DNA of 64,000 nucleotides from Arthrobacter sp. B3I4. GTDB taxonomy: Bacteria; Actinomycetota; Actinomycetes; Actinomycetales; Micrococcaceae. How positions within the stretch are numbered: position 1 is the first letter of the stretch; each line of letters opens with the position of its first letter. Position numbers and translations under genes: made by a program. Of this stretch, positions 1 through 7,943 are shown one piece after another. Under the pieces are notes generated by a model. That model made no database searches, was not told the DNA's origin, and worked only from the letters and a program-made list of their open reading frames with translations. The stretch spans positions 3,410,001 to 3,474,000 of the forward strand of contig NZ_JAUSYK010000001.1 of the NCBI RefSeq assembly GCF_030816855.1, in the 5' to 3' direction.

Positions 1-947
1 TCGGCCGGGTAAACGCCGGTGCCGCCGAGCCGGACCCAGTGGACGTAGCCGCGCAGCAGCTGGGCATTGTCGTAGAGCATCTTCTCGAAGTGCGGGACGG
101 ACCAGTCTCCGGTCACGGAGTACCGGGCAAAGCCGCCCTCGAGCAGGTCAAACAGGGCCGAGCGGGCCATCGCGGCCAGTGTGCGGGCGGCGAGGTCCTG
201 CGCGTCGCGAGAGGTCCCGGAGGGCGCGGCGGCGTGCCGGATCAGGAACTCCAGCACTGCCGACGGCGGGAATTTGGGCGCGGTCCCGAAGCCGCCGGCG
301 GCGTCCTCGGAGCGGGCCAGCGCGCGCACCGCCTCGGCGAGCAGCGCCGGGTCCAGCTCCGGCGCCGGTCCGTCGACGCGGACCGCGGCGCCGGCCTGGG
401 CAGCGGCGATGCCCCGCGCCAGCGCATCTGCGTTCTCCTCGATGGCGCTGCGCCGCTCCAGCCACGCTTCGTGGACCGCTTCCAGCAGCTGGCGGAAGGA
501 GGGCCGTCCGGGCATCGGCCGGGGCGGATAGTAGGTACCGGCGTGGAAAGCCCGGCCGTCAGGGAGCAGGAAGACCGACATCGGCCAGCCGCCTTCGCCG
601 CTGATGGCCTGGGTCGCGGCCATGTAGACGGCATCGACGTCGGGACGCTCCTCCCGGTCCACCTTCACGGAAACGAAATTCGCGTTCAGGAACTCGGCGG
701 TGGCGGGGTCTTCGAAGGATTCGCGGGCCATGACATGGCACCAGTGGCACGCCGCGTAGCCGATCGACAGGAAGACCGGAACGTCGCGGGCCGCGGCCAT
801 GGCGAAGGCGTCATCGCCGAAGGGGCGCCAGTGCACCGGGTTCCCGGCGTGCTGGCGGAGGTAGGCGGAGGGTTCCCCGCCCAGGGCGTTCGCCCCGGAC
901 GAGTCGTTGGCGGAGCCGGGCTCAGCGGCTCCCGGTTCCGGCGTCAC
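1..947 (-). CDS. DUF255/thioredoxin-domain protein (YyaL/SSP411-like), C-terminus cut by window edge
   Basis: The visible 315 residues match the N-terminal thioredoxin-like domain of the DUF255 (YyaL/spermatogenesis-associated protein 20) family. The pattern NPVHW, then a CHWCH motif with Cys67 and Cys70, then VDREERPDVD, GGWPMSVFL and HFEKMLYDNAQLL is characteristic. The family normally continues into a large alpha/alpha-barrel domain of several hundred residues, which lies off the left edge. The GTG start at 947 was chosen because GAGGAA lies just upstream; the gene overlaps the end of the preceding small membrane gene by 26 bp, so the two are probably translationally coupled. Exact function is unknown; a redox or sugar-epimerase-like role is inferred only from family membership. 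Confidence 0.85.
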   Translation of the reverse strand, partial: MTPEPGAAEPGSANDSSGANALGGEPSAYLRQHAGNPVHWRPFGDDAFAMAAARDVPVFLSIGYAACHWCHVMARESFEDPATAEFLNANFVSVKVDREERPDVDAVYMAATQAISGEGGWPMSVFLLPDGRAFHAGTYYPPRPMPGRPSFRQLLEAVHEAWLERRSAIEENADALARGIAAAQAGAAVRVDGPAPELDPALLAEAVRALARSEDAAGGFGTAPKFPPSAVLEFLIRHAAAPSGTSRDAQDLAARTLAAMARSALFDLLEGGFARYSVTGDWSVPHFEKMLYDNAQLLRGYVHWVRLGGTGVYPA

Positions 948-1179
948 GTTCGGCTTCCTCGGCGGCGGCGCGCTCCTCCTCCACCTGCGCCCGGTACCGG
1001 ACGCGGCGGATCCGGCGCACCATGTCCACGATCAGCAAGGCCGTGAGGACCACAATGAACGCGGTCAGCAGGAACCCCAGCAGGCCGGGCGTAACCTGGC
1101 TCGGGTCCAGCCCGGGGCGCAATGACGGCGACGGGGCGGGCGCCGGGGAAGTCGCCAGGGCGACGAGCAACGAATGCAC
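922..1179 (-). CDS. Small single-pass membrane protein, unknown function
   Basis: This 85-residue protein begins at a GTG with an AAGG element about 10 nt upstream. It has a Pro/Ser-rich N-terminus, one transmembrane helix at roughly residues 31-53 (LLGFLLTAFIVVLTALLIV), a basic cytoplasmic boundary (RRIRRVRYR) and a charged, Glu/Ala-rich C-terminal tail likely to be helical. It lies between mca and the DUF255 gene on the same strand and overlaps the latter, which suggests one transcript. I do not recognise a named family. The topology suggests a membrane-anchored accessory protein with a cytoplasmic tail. Confidence 0.7.
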   Translation of the reverse strand: MHSLLVALATSPAPAPSPSLRPGLDPSQVTPGLLGFLLTAFIVVLTALLIVDMVRRIRRVRYRAQVEEERAAAEEAERDAGTGSR

Positions 1180-1259
1180 GGTGGAAACCTTCTATGGGGA
1201 GCTTGTCCTGCAGGCCTTCAACGCCGCTCTTCTACGCGGAATAGAAGTTCCTGCTGGAT

Positions 1260-2165
1260 CTATCTTAGCCCGGCAAAGAAGTCGGTCTCAGGCAGCTCTG
1301 TGGGGATCTTGGACTGGATGAGCGAGTAGTCCTCCCACGGCCACGTCTGGCGCTGCAGGGCCGGCGACACGGCGAAGAAGAAGCCTTCCGGGTCGATCTG
1401 GGTGCGGTGGGCGCGCAGGGCGTCGTCGCGGGCTTCGAAGAAGTCCCCGCACTGGATCTGGGTGGTGGTTTCGTGGGTGGGGGCCGGCGGCGTGTGGCCC
1501 TCGGCGTCTGCCTCGAGCCAGGCGGCGATCCGTTCGGCGTACGGCGACTGCAGCCCGGCTTCCTCCAGGGCGTAGTGCAGGGCCCGGAAGCGTTCCGGGC
1601 TGAACGCGCGGTCGTAGTAGAGCTTGCTGGGTTCCCAGGCCTCGCCCGTTCCCGGGTACCGCGCGGGGTCGCCGGCGGCTTCGAAAGCCTCCACCGCGAC
1701 CCGGTGCGCCATGATGTGGTCCGGGTGGGGGTAGCCGCCGTTCTCGTCGTAGCTCAGGATGACCTGGGGCTTGAACGCGCGGACCAGCCGGACCAGCGGC
1801 GCGGCTGCCCGCTCCAAGGGCAGCGTGGCGAAGGACCCTGGGGGCAGCGGCGGCAACGGGTCCCCCTCCGGCAGGCCGGAGTCAACGAAGCCGAGCCACC
1901 GCTGCCGGATGCCCAGGACGCTGGCGGCGTTGTTCATTTCCAGCCGGCGGGCGCCGGCCATGTCCCGTTTGGGATGCGGCGCGGATTCCATGGCGGGGTT
2001 CTGGATGTCGCCGCGTGAACCGTCCGTGCAGGTGGCGACCAGAACGTCGACGCCGGCGGCGGCGTACATGGCCATAGTCGCGGCGCCCTTGCTGGACTCA
2101 TCGTCCGGGTGGGCGTGGACGGCGAGCAGCCGAAGCGGTGCCGACGGGCTGGGGGACGCTGTCAT
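1260..2165 (-). CDS. mca: Mycothiol S-conjugate amidase Mca
   Basis: Mca hydrolyses mycothiol S-conjugates into a mercapturic acid and GlcN-Ins, a cytosolic detoxification step specific to actinobacteria. The 301-residue protein belongs to the LmbE/PIG-L zinc deacetylase family: the AHPDDE motif is at residues 18-23 and the second metal motif HPDH at 147-150. Length and the C-terminal QTWPWEDYSLIQSK region fit Mca better than the paralogue MshB. The ATG has a GAGGAG element upstream. It is divergent from the DUF4307 gene, with 124 bp between them, and upstream of the small membrane and DUF255 genes on the same strand. Confidence 0.92.
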   Translation of the reverse strand: MTASPSPSAPLRLLAVHAHPDDESSKGAATMAMYAAAGVDVLVATCTDGSRGDIQNPAMESAPHPKRDMAGARRLEMNNAASVLGIRQRWLGFVDSGLPEGDPLPPLPPGSFATLPLERAAAPLVRLVRAFKPQVILSYDENGGYPHPDHIMAHRVAVEAFEAAGDPARYPGTGEAWEPSKLYYDRAFSPERFRALHYALEEAGLQSPYAERIAAWLEADAEGHTPPAPTHETTTQIQCGDFFEARDDALRAHRTQIDPEGFFFAVSPALQRQTWPWEDYSLIQSKIPTELPETDFFAGLR

Positions 2166-2277
2166 GGGCGGACGGCTCCTCTTTCTTCTGCGGGTTTCGT
2201 ACTGCGGAGATCTTTGCTGCGGCTGGAGCTGGACGAGGCGGAGCGGTAGTGCGGAACTGCCGCTGCCCGATCCACAC

Positions 2278-2283
2278 TAAACT
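2278..2283 (+). promoter_or_regulatory. -10 hexamer of a leaderless promoter (DUF4307 gene)
   Basis: TAAACT ends 6 nt before the GTG at 2290 and no Shine-Dalgarno element is present, so transcription probably starts at the initiation codon. Confidence 0.55.
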
Positions 2284-2289
2284 GGACTG

Positions 2290-2748
2290 GTGACTTCCGA
2301 GGACCAGCCCGCCGCGCCCGCGCCGGCCCCCACCAGCCTAGCCAATCGCTACGGCCGTCAAAAGCGCGCGCTTGGAGGTAAGGCGAAGCGCAATATCGTG
2401 ATCGTGGCCCTCGCCGCCGGGATCGGCTTCCTGGCCTGGGTGTCGACGTCGGGCGCCGCCGAGTCCGTCAGCTTCAAGGACGTCGGTTACAGCACCCCCG
2501 ACGCCACGCTCGCCGAGATCGACTTTCAGGTCACCAAGAATCCGGACACGGCTGCCAAGTGTGCGGTCAAGGCCCTCGATGCCAAGTTCGCCGTGGTCGG
2601 CTGGAAGGTCGTGGATATCGGCCCCAACGCGGCCGACGCCGGCACCGACGGCGGCCACACCACGGTGCACCGGGAGAAGGTCCGCACGGAGACGCAATCC
2701 GTGTCCGCCGTCGTCGACAGCTGCTGGATTCCGGACCGCGCCAAGTAA
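2290..2748 (+). CDS. DUF4307 domain-containing membrane protein
   Basis: The 152-residue protein has a Pro/Ala-rich N-terminus, a short basic segment (GRQKRALGGKAKR), one transmembrane helix near residues 35-53 and an extracytoplasmic beta-rich domain ending in a conserved-looking DSCWIP motif. This layout matches DUF4307, an actinobacterial family of unknown function that is usually located beside mca and greA, as here. A Cys near residue 91 and another in DSCW could form a disulfide outside the membrane. The GTG start is supported by a TAAACT hexamer 6 nt upstream. No enzymatic motif is visible. Confidence 0.8.
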   Translation: MTSEDQPAAPAPAPTSLANRYGRQKRALGGKAKRNIVIVALAAGIGFLAWVSTSGAAESVSFKDVGYSTPDATLAEIDFQVTKNPDTAAKCAVKALDAKFAVVGWKVVDIGPNAADAGTDGGHTTVHREKVRTETQSVSAVVDSCWIPDRAK

Positions 2749-2810
2749 CGTTTGCCACCCACCGGCGTCCGCCCGGGCGTAACACGGTGTGATCTGCGCC
2801 GCAGCGGTTC

Positions 2811-2840
2811 TTGGGTTTATCCACATCCTTTGCCTACAAT
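2811..2840 (+). promoter_or_regulatory. Candidate sigma-70-type promoter of greA
   Basis: TTGGGT (2811-2816) and TACAAT (2835-2840) are separated by 18 nt and lie about 110 bp upstream of the greA start, leaving a sizeable 5' leader. Confidence 0.55.
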
Positions 2841-2950
2841 GGACTAATACCCCTGCCCCGCTGAGCTGGTTACTGAGATCCATAAGTGGCCACCGTGGCG
2901 GGGTCTTTGCTTGTTTGACCAGCTTGTTTGACCACCAAAAGGAGAAGTCC

Positions 2951-3445
2951 GTGTCGACCACCAACAGCGCAACTGCAGCTTGGCTTACCCAGGAAGCTTT
3001 TGACCGCCTGAAGGCAGAGCTGGACCACCTCTCCGGCGCCGGCCGTGCAGACATTGTTCAGAAGATCGAAGCTGCCCGCCAGGAAGGCGACCTCAAGGAG
3101 AACGGTGGCTACCACGCCGCCAAGGAGGAGCAGGGCAAGATCGAGGCGCGGATCCGCCAGCTGACCGTCCTGCTGCGCGACGCGCACGTGGGCGCTGCCC
3201 CCGCAGACGACGGCATCGTGGAGCCCGGCATGCTCGTGGTTGCGCGGATCGCCGGCGACGAAGAGACGTTCCTGCTCGGCTCCCGGGAAATCGCCGGTGA
3301 CTCCGATCTGGATGTCTTCAGCGAGAAGTCCCCGCTCGGTGCCGCCATCGTCGGCCACAAGGAAGGCGACAAGCTCAGCTACACCGCCCCCAACGGCAAG
3401 GACATTTCGGTGGAGATTCTCTCCGCCAAGCCTTACGCAGGCTGA
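2951..3445 (+). CDS. greA: Transcription elongation factor GreA
   Basis: GreA binds in the RNA polymerase secondary channel and stimulates cleavage of backtracked transcripts. The 164-residue protein has an N-terminal coiled coil containing the signature EAARQEGDLKENGGYHAAK, with the acidic D/E tip residues that coordinate the catalytic Mg2+, and a C-terminal FKBP-like globular domain (SPLGAAIVGHKEGD). The frame stays open upstream to 2789, but GTG 2951 is the start because it follows GGAGAAG at the right distance and gives the family length. A hairpin terminator follows. Confidence 0.95.
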   Translation: MSTTNSATAAWLTQEAFDRLKAELDHLSGAGRADIVQKIEAARQEGDLKENGGYHAAKEEQGKIEARIRQLTVLLRDAHVGAAPADDGIVEPGMLVVARIAGDEETFLLGSREIAGDSDLDVFSEKSPLGAAIVGHKEGDKLSYTAPNGKDISVEILSAKPYAG

Positions 3446-3460
3446 CTCCCGCGCAGCCCT

Positions 3461-3497
3461 GACGCCGGCCCTTCCCCGCAGCGGGAGGGCCGGCGTC
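3461..3497. terminator. Hairpin terminator between convergent greA and rhomboid genes
   Basis: A perfect 12-bp stem (3461-3472 with 3486-3497) closes a 13-nt loop that can itself pair. Its position between converging genes suggests it serves both directions. Confidence 0.8.
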
Positions 3498-3525
3498 GAT
3501 GTTTAACCGCGTTCCCGGAAGAAGG

Positions 3526-4143
3526 TCAGAAGTTCCCGGCGTTCCGGACGTCCCGCCGGGCCGGGCGCAGCAGCAACGCCGCAACTATCCCGCCGGCAGC
3601 GCCGCCGAGGTGCGCCTGCCAGGAAATGTAGCCGGCGAAGGTGGGCAGCACGCCGAAAAGGATGCCGCCATAGGCCAGGAAAAGCACCACGGAGAGCAGG
3701 ATCTGGCCCCAGTGGCGGTTGATGAAGCCGCGGACCAGCAGGAATGCGAACAGGCCGAAGACCAGCCCGGAAGCTCCGACGGTGACGTTGTCGCCGATCA
3801 GCCAGACCGTGGCCCCGGAGCCGAGCCAACTCGAGGCCAGCGCGGTCAGGAAGACCCGCAACCCGGACAGGAAGACCAGGAACCCAAAGATGATCAGCGG
3901 CAGGGTGTTGGAGAGCAGGTGGCCCAGGTTGGCGTGCAGCAGGGGAAACGTCAGTACGTCCAGGAGCCCGTCCGGGCTCCGCGGGCGCAGCCCGAAGGTC
4001 CGGTTCAGCGAGTGCAGCATCAGCGTATTGAGGATCTCGACCGCGTAGAGCAGCAGCACGAAGCAGCCCACCACCAGCAGGCCCTGGCGGGCCCGGGCGG
4101 CGGGAGTGTCGCGGCGCCGCTCCCCCTTGGGCGCTTCGAGCAC
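3526..4143 (-). CDS. Rhomboid family intramembrane serine protease
   Basis: This 205-residue polytopic membrane protein has the rhomboid catalytic pair: Ser125 in GASG and His178 in SWQAHLGG. It also carries the supporting HANLGHLLSN motif (His70, His75) and about six hydrophobic helices. Rhomboids cleave single-pass membrane proteins within the bilayer; the substrate here is unknown. The GTG start lies 9 nt after the ilvA stop, and with ilvA and the AI-2E family gene it forms a closely spaced minus-strand unit. I see no functional link to threonine deamination, so the grouping may be incidental. Confidence 0.9.
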   Translation of the reverse strand: MLEAPKGERRRDTPAARARQGLLVVGCFVLLLYAVEILNTLMLHSLNRTFGLRPRSPDGLLDVLTFPLLHANLGHLLSNTLPLIIFGFLVFLSGLRVFLTALASSWLGSGATVWLIGDNVTVGASGLVFGLFAFLLVRGFINRHWGQILLSVVLFLAYGGILFGVLPTFAGYISWQAHLGGAAGGIVAALLLRPARRDVRNAGNF

Positions 4144-4152
4144 GGCGGCCGC

Positions 4153-5391
4153 CTAGTGCACCACGATCGGCTGGAAGCCCTCGGCGCGGAGCGCACCGAG
4201 GACCTGTTCGCAGTGCTCGTGGCCCTTGGTTTCGAGGTTGATCGTGATGGAGACGTCGCCCATGCTGATCGAGCCGCCCACCCGGGTGTGGTCCAGGCCG
4301 GTGACGTTCGCGTCGTTCTCGGCAATGATCCGGGCGATGGTCGCGAGCGAACCGGGCCGGTCATCGAGCATCATCCGCACCGTCATGTAGCGGCCGGCGG
4401 CGGAGAGGCCGCGCTGGATCACTTTGAGCATGAGCATCGGGTCGATATTGCCGCCGGAGAGCACGACGGCGGTGGTCCCCGGGTTTTCGATCTTGCCCTC
4501 CAGCAGGGCGGCCACGCCGACGGCGCCGGCCGGCTCGACCACCATCTTGGCCCGCTCCAGCAGGAAGATCAGGGCCCGGGCCAGCGCATCTTCGCTGACC
4601 GTGACGACGTCGTCGACAAGTTCGCGGATGATGCTGAAGGGCAGCTGTCCCGGACGGCCCACGGCGATGCCGTCGGCCATGGTGGACACGCGCTTGAGCG
4701 GTACGAGCGCGTCAGCGGCGAGGGAGGGCGGATAGGCGGCGGCGTTCTCGGCCTGCACACCGATGATTCTGATCTCCCGGCCAAGCTCCTTGGCCCTGGC
4801 CTTGACCGCAACGGCGACGCCGGCCAGCAGACCGCCGCCGCCGACCCCCATCAGGATGGTGTCGACGGACGGGATCTGCTCGAGGATCTCGAGTCCGACC
4901 GTGCCCTGCCCGGCGACGATGTCGACGTCGTCGAACGGGTGCACGAAGACGGCGCCGGTCTCATCGGCGTAGCGCTTGGCCTCGGCCAGGGCCTCGTCGA
5001 CGTTGTGGCCGTGCAGCACCACCTCAGCGCCGTGGCTGCGGGTGGCAGCCAGCTTCGGCAGGGCAACGCCCAGCGGCATGTAGATGCGCGCCTTGATCCC
5101 CAGCGCCTTTGCCGCCACTGCCACACCCTGGGCGTGGTTGCCGGCCGAGGCGGCGACCACTCCGCGTTTTTTCTCCTCGGCGGAAAGCTTCGCCATCCGA
5201 ACGTACGCACCGCGGACTTTGAAGGAGCCCGCACGCTGCAGGTTCTCGCACTTGAAGTAGACTTCCCCGCCGGCCAGGGCGCCGAGGGCGCGGGACGATT
5301 CGACCGGGGTTCGGGTAATAATCCCGTCGAGCAGCTTCTGCGCCTCCAGGACATCGTCCAGCGTGACGGGCAGGCTCTCGAGGGTGTTCAC
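4153..5391 (-). CDS. ilvA: Threonine ammonia-lyase with C-terminal ACT domain
   Basis: IlvA is a PLP enzyme converting threonine to 2-oxobutanoate and ammonia, the entry step to isoleucine. The 412-residue protein has the PLP lysine (Lys58 in SFKVRGA), the substrate loop SAGNHAQGVA, the phosphate-binding GVGGGGLLAGV and a single ACT domain in about the last 75 residues (MMLDDRPGSLATIARII). A single ACT-like domain resembles the shorter form rather than the 510-residue E. coli IlvA with two, so allosteric behaviour may differ. GTG 5391 follows AAAGGAGA; only 3 nt separate it from the AI-2E family gene stop. Confidence 0.92.
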   Translation of the reverse strand: MNTLESLPVTLDDVLEAQKLLDGIITRTPVESSRALGALAGGEVYFKCENLQRAGSFKVRGAYVRMAKLSAEEKKRGVVAASAGNHAQGVAVAAKALGIKARIYMPLGVALPKLAATRSHGAEVVLHGHNVDEALAEAKRYADETGAVFVHPFDDVDIVAGQGTVGLEILEQIPSVDTILMGVGGGGLLAGVAVAVKARAKELGREIRIIGVQAENAAAYPPSLAADALVPLKRVSTMADGIAVGRPGQLPFSIIRELVDDVVTVSEDALARALIFLLERAKMVVEPAGAVGVAALLEGKIENPGTTAVVLSGGNIDPMLMLKVIQRGLSAAGRYMTVRMMLDDRPGSLATIARIIAENDANVTGLDHTRVGGSISMGDVSITINLETKGHEHCEQVLGALRAEGFQPIVVH

Positions 5392-5394
5392 GAA

Positions 5395-6774
5395 TTAGTC
5401 TCCTTTGGGGTTTCCGGCGTCGGCGCCGGGGAGGCGGGCCTCCCTGATACTTGGGTCCTCGCCGGCGCCGGCGAGTGCAGGGGCCTGCTGCCAGCCCGCG
5501 GCTGCCAGCTCTCCATCATGTTCCCACGTTCGGGCGGCGATGTACCGAATCGACGAGTTTGCTACGGCGAGGATCGGCACGGAGAACAAAGCGCCCGGAA
5601 TGCCGGCCAGGTAGGAGCCGGCAGCCACGGACAGGATGACGGCGACCGGGTGGAGGGAAACCGCACGGCCCATGATGAGCGGCTGCAGGATGTGGCTCTC
5701 GAGCTGCTGGACCAGCAGCACAATGCCGAGCATGATGAGCGCGTTGACGGGCCCGTTGGCTACCAGGGCCAGCAGCACGGCGATGACGCCGGTCACGAGC
5801 GCGCCGACCACGGGGATGAAGGAACCGATAAAGACCAGCACACCGAGCGGCAGCGCCAGCGGCACGCCGATGATTGCGGCGCCGACGCCGATCCCCAGGG
5901 CGTCCACGGCCGCGACGAGCATCTGGATCCGGGTGTAGCTGACCATGGACTTCCAGCCCCGCCGGCCGGCCCCGTCGAAGCCCGGACGGGCCCGCCGCGG
6001 CATCAGACGGACCAGGAAGCGCCAGATCCGCTGGCCTTCGAGGAGGAAAAAGATCGTGACGAACAAGGCGATCAGCAGGCCGGCGGCAAAGTGGCCGGCG
6101 GTGCTGCCGAAGTTCAGCGCCCCGCTGACGATGCTGCTGCTGTTGTTCTGAAGTGCGTTGGCCGCTTCTTTGACGTAGGTGTCGATTTCGGCCGCCGAGA
6201 GGTGCAGCGGGCCCTCGCCAAGCCAGTCCTGGACCTGCTGCACGCCGGTGAGCGCCTGGCCCCACAGCTCGCTGAAACCTGTGGTCAGCTGGCGGCCCAC
6301 CAGGGTCAGCGCGCCGCCGACGAGGCCGATGAAGCCGAGGATGGTGATGGCCACGGCGGCTCCGTTGGGAACTTTGCGCTTGCGGAGCCAGTGCGTGACG
6401 GGGCTGAGCAGCCCGGCCAGCAGCGCGGCCACCATCACCGGGATGATCAGGAACGTGATCTTGCTGAGCAGCCAGATCAACGCGCCGGTCACGAGCAGGA
6501 TTAGACCGATCCGCCAGGCCCATTCGGCCGCGATGCGCACGCCGTACGGAATGTCCTCTTCCTGCAGCTTCCGGCCGCTGCGGGCCGCCTGGGCCGGAAG
6601 CGGCACGCCGGTGCGGGCTGGCACGGGTGCGGCGCCCGGGACCGTGGCGGCCGCCGCGCCGTTTGCTGCGGCGGGCGTCGTGCCGGTTGCCGCGGGCGGG
6701 GCGGAGAGCTCCGGGGCGGCGTATCCGGGGAGTTGGGAGTCGGGGCGGGTGGCGGCGTCCTCAGCTGGCGTCAT
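5395..6774 (-). CDS. AI-2E family transporter (PerM/TqsA family)
   Basis: This 459-residue membrane protein has an 85-residue Ala/Pro-rich cytoplasmic N-terminus, then paired helices, a soluble middle segment and four or more further helices. The motifs FLLEGQRIW, GFIGL and PLIMGRAVSLHPVAVILSV are typical of the AI-2E exporter family. Members export small molecules (autoinducer-2 in TqsA) or ions; the substrate cannot be predicted here. It is the first gene of the AI-2E-ilvA-rhomboid run. The low-complexity N-terminus and a C-terminal extension after the last helix are longer than in enterobacterial members. Confidence 0.88.
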   Translation of the reverse strand: MTPAEDAATRPDSQLPGYAAPELSAPPAATGTTPAAANGAAAATVPGAAPVPARTGVPLPAQAARSGRKLQEEDIPYGVRIAAEWAWRIGLILLVTGALIWLLSKITFLIIPVMVAALLAGLLSPVTHWLRKRKVPNGAAVAITILGFIGLVGGALTLVGRQLTTGFSELWGQALTGVQQVQDWLGEGPLHLSAAEIDTYVKEAANALQNNSSSIVSGALNFGSTAGHFAAGLLIALFVTIFFLLEGQRIWRFLVRLMPRRARPGFDGAGRRGWKSMVSYTRIQMLVAAVDALGIGVGAAIIGVPLALPLGVLVFIGSFIPVVGALVTGVIAVLLALVANGPVNALIMLGIVLLVQQLESHILQPLIMGRAVSLHPVAVILSVAAGSYLAGIPGALFSVPILAVANSSIRYIAARTWEHDGELAAAGWQQAPALAGAGEDPSIREARLPGADAGNPKGD

Positions 6775-6873
6775 TTACCCATGATTCACCAGCGCGGCCG
6801 CTAAAGGAAACGCAGCAGCCGCCCGGGGCACTGAACCGCCGACGCCACCACTGCCGAAGGCGTTCCCGGCGGA

Positions 6874-7860
6874 CTACCCTTCCAGCGCGGCGGTGATGCC
6901 CCAGGTCATGGTGAAGGACTCCCCCGGCGGCAGCCAGCCCAGCCCGTCGCCGCTGTTGAAGGCGTTGGCCGGGCCGGTCATCGGCTCCAGCGCCACGGCT
7001 TTGGTCCGGCCGGGCAGCCGGTCGGTGACGAACACGTGGGTATAGCGGCAGTGCGCATCCTGCCAGAGGCTCACGCTCCGCCCGTCCGGCGCCCGAAGGG
7101 TGCTGTGGGCGATGCCGCCATCGTCAAAGTCCAGGTCCGTGTAGGCACAGTCCAGGTCCAGCGTCCCGGCCAGCACTCCGGAACGGAGATCGAAGTGGCC
7201 GCTGACCGGTTCGGTGCTGCGCGGGATTTGGCGCTCGTCCGTCACCAGCCGGGTGCGTCCGCTGGCTGTCACGGTCAGGTCCTCGCTGGGAACGTCGCCG
7301 AGGCGCAGGTACGGGTGTGCGCCGAGGACGAACGGAGCCGGCTCTGCACAATCGTTGACCAGTGTCTGCCGGACCGTGAGGCCCAGGCCGGTCTCCAGTT
7401 CGTAGCGCACCCGGTGGCGCAGCAGGAACGGGTAGCCGTGCTGCGGAAAAATGGCCGCTTCAAGCGTCACGGAGAATTCCGATTCGTCCACCAGGGTGTA
7501 CGAGGCGTTGCGCAGCAGCCCGTGGCTGGCGTTGTTGCGGGACACCTCGGTGATGTCGAGTTGCTGCTTCTTCCCGTTCAGGTACCAGACCCCGTCCTCC
7601 ACCCGGTTGGCCCAGGGCGCCAAGGTGATGCCGGCGGCTCCCGGAGAGATGTCTGCGTCCCCGTAGCTCTCCGTTAACTGGACCCCGGCACGGCTGTAGA
7701 GCCGCAGCCCGGCCGCGAGCTCGGTCACCACGGCGAGGGCATCGCCCCGGCGCAGTTCGTACTGCCGGCCGCTCGCGTAGCGTCTGGCGGAGGCGTCCGG
7801 CCCCGCCGGGACGGCGGACGCTGCGTCACGGGAAGCTGTGGCGGAAGTTGAGGGGTCCAT
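6874..7860 (-). CDS. Aldose 1-epimerase family protein (galactose mutarotase-like)
   Basis: The protein (328 residues from ATG 7860) matches the aldose 1-epimerase superfamily: the substrate-binding LAPWANRVEDG, the catalytic-type His in NNASHGLLRN, the VLGAHPYLR motif and the Glu in VALEPMTGPANAFNSG. Mutarotases interconvert alpha and beta anomers of galactose or glucose. It is divergent from galT-galK, which supports a role in supplying alpha-galactose to GalK. In-frame TTG and GTG codons lie upstream, but ATG 7860 has a TACCGT hexamer 7 nt before it, so a leaderless start is preferred. Confidence 0.87.
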   Translation of the reverse strand: MDPSTSATASRDAASAVPAGPDASARRYASGRQYELRRGDALAVVTELAAGLRLYSRAGVQLTESYGDADISPGAAGITLAPWANRVEDGVWYLNGKKQQLDITEVSRNNASHGLLRNASYTLVDESEFSVTLEAAIFPQHGYPFLLRHRVRYELETGLGLTVRQTLVNDCAEPAPFVLGAHPYLRLGDVPSEDLTVTASGRTRLVTDERQIPRSTEPVSGHFDLRSGVLAGTLDLDCAYTDLDFDDGGIAHSTLRAPDGRSVSLWQDAHCRYTHVFVTDRLPGRTKAVALEPMTGPANAFNSGDGLGWLPPGESFTMTWGITAALEG

Positions 7861-7867
7861 GGGCACC

Positions 7868-7873
7868 ACGGTA
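7868..7873 (-). promoter_or_regulatory. -10 hexamer of a leaderless promoter (epimerase gene)
   Basis: TACCGT on the minus strand ends 7 nt before ATG 7860; this also argues against the upstream in-frame TTG/GTG starts. Confidence 0.45.
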
Positions 7874-7943
7874 CCCAACGCCGGGCCGGACCGTCACCGG
7901 CGGGGCTTTGCCGGATTCTCCCGAAGTCTGATCGAATGATGGA

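Noticed and set aside
2789..2950. Upstream extension of greA
   Set aside because: The frame is open but lacks a ribosome site, contains the likely promoter, and is not part of the GreA family; GTG 2951 has a good Shine-Dalgarno.
3499..6504. A 1001-codon open frame on plus
   Set aside because: It is antisense to the rhomboid, ilvA and AI-2E family genes, all of which have clear family motifs. High GC makes long antisense frames common.
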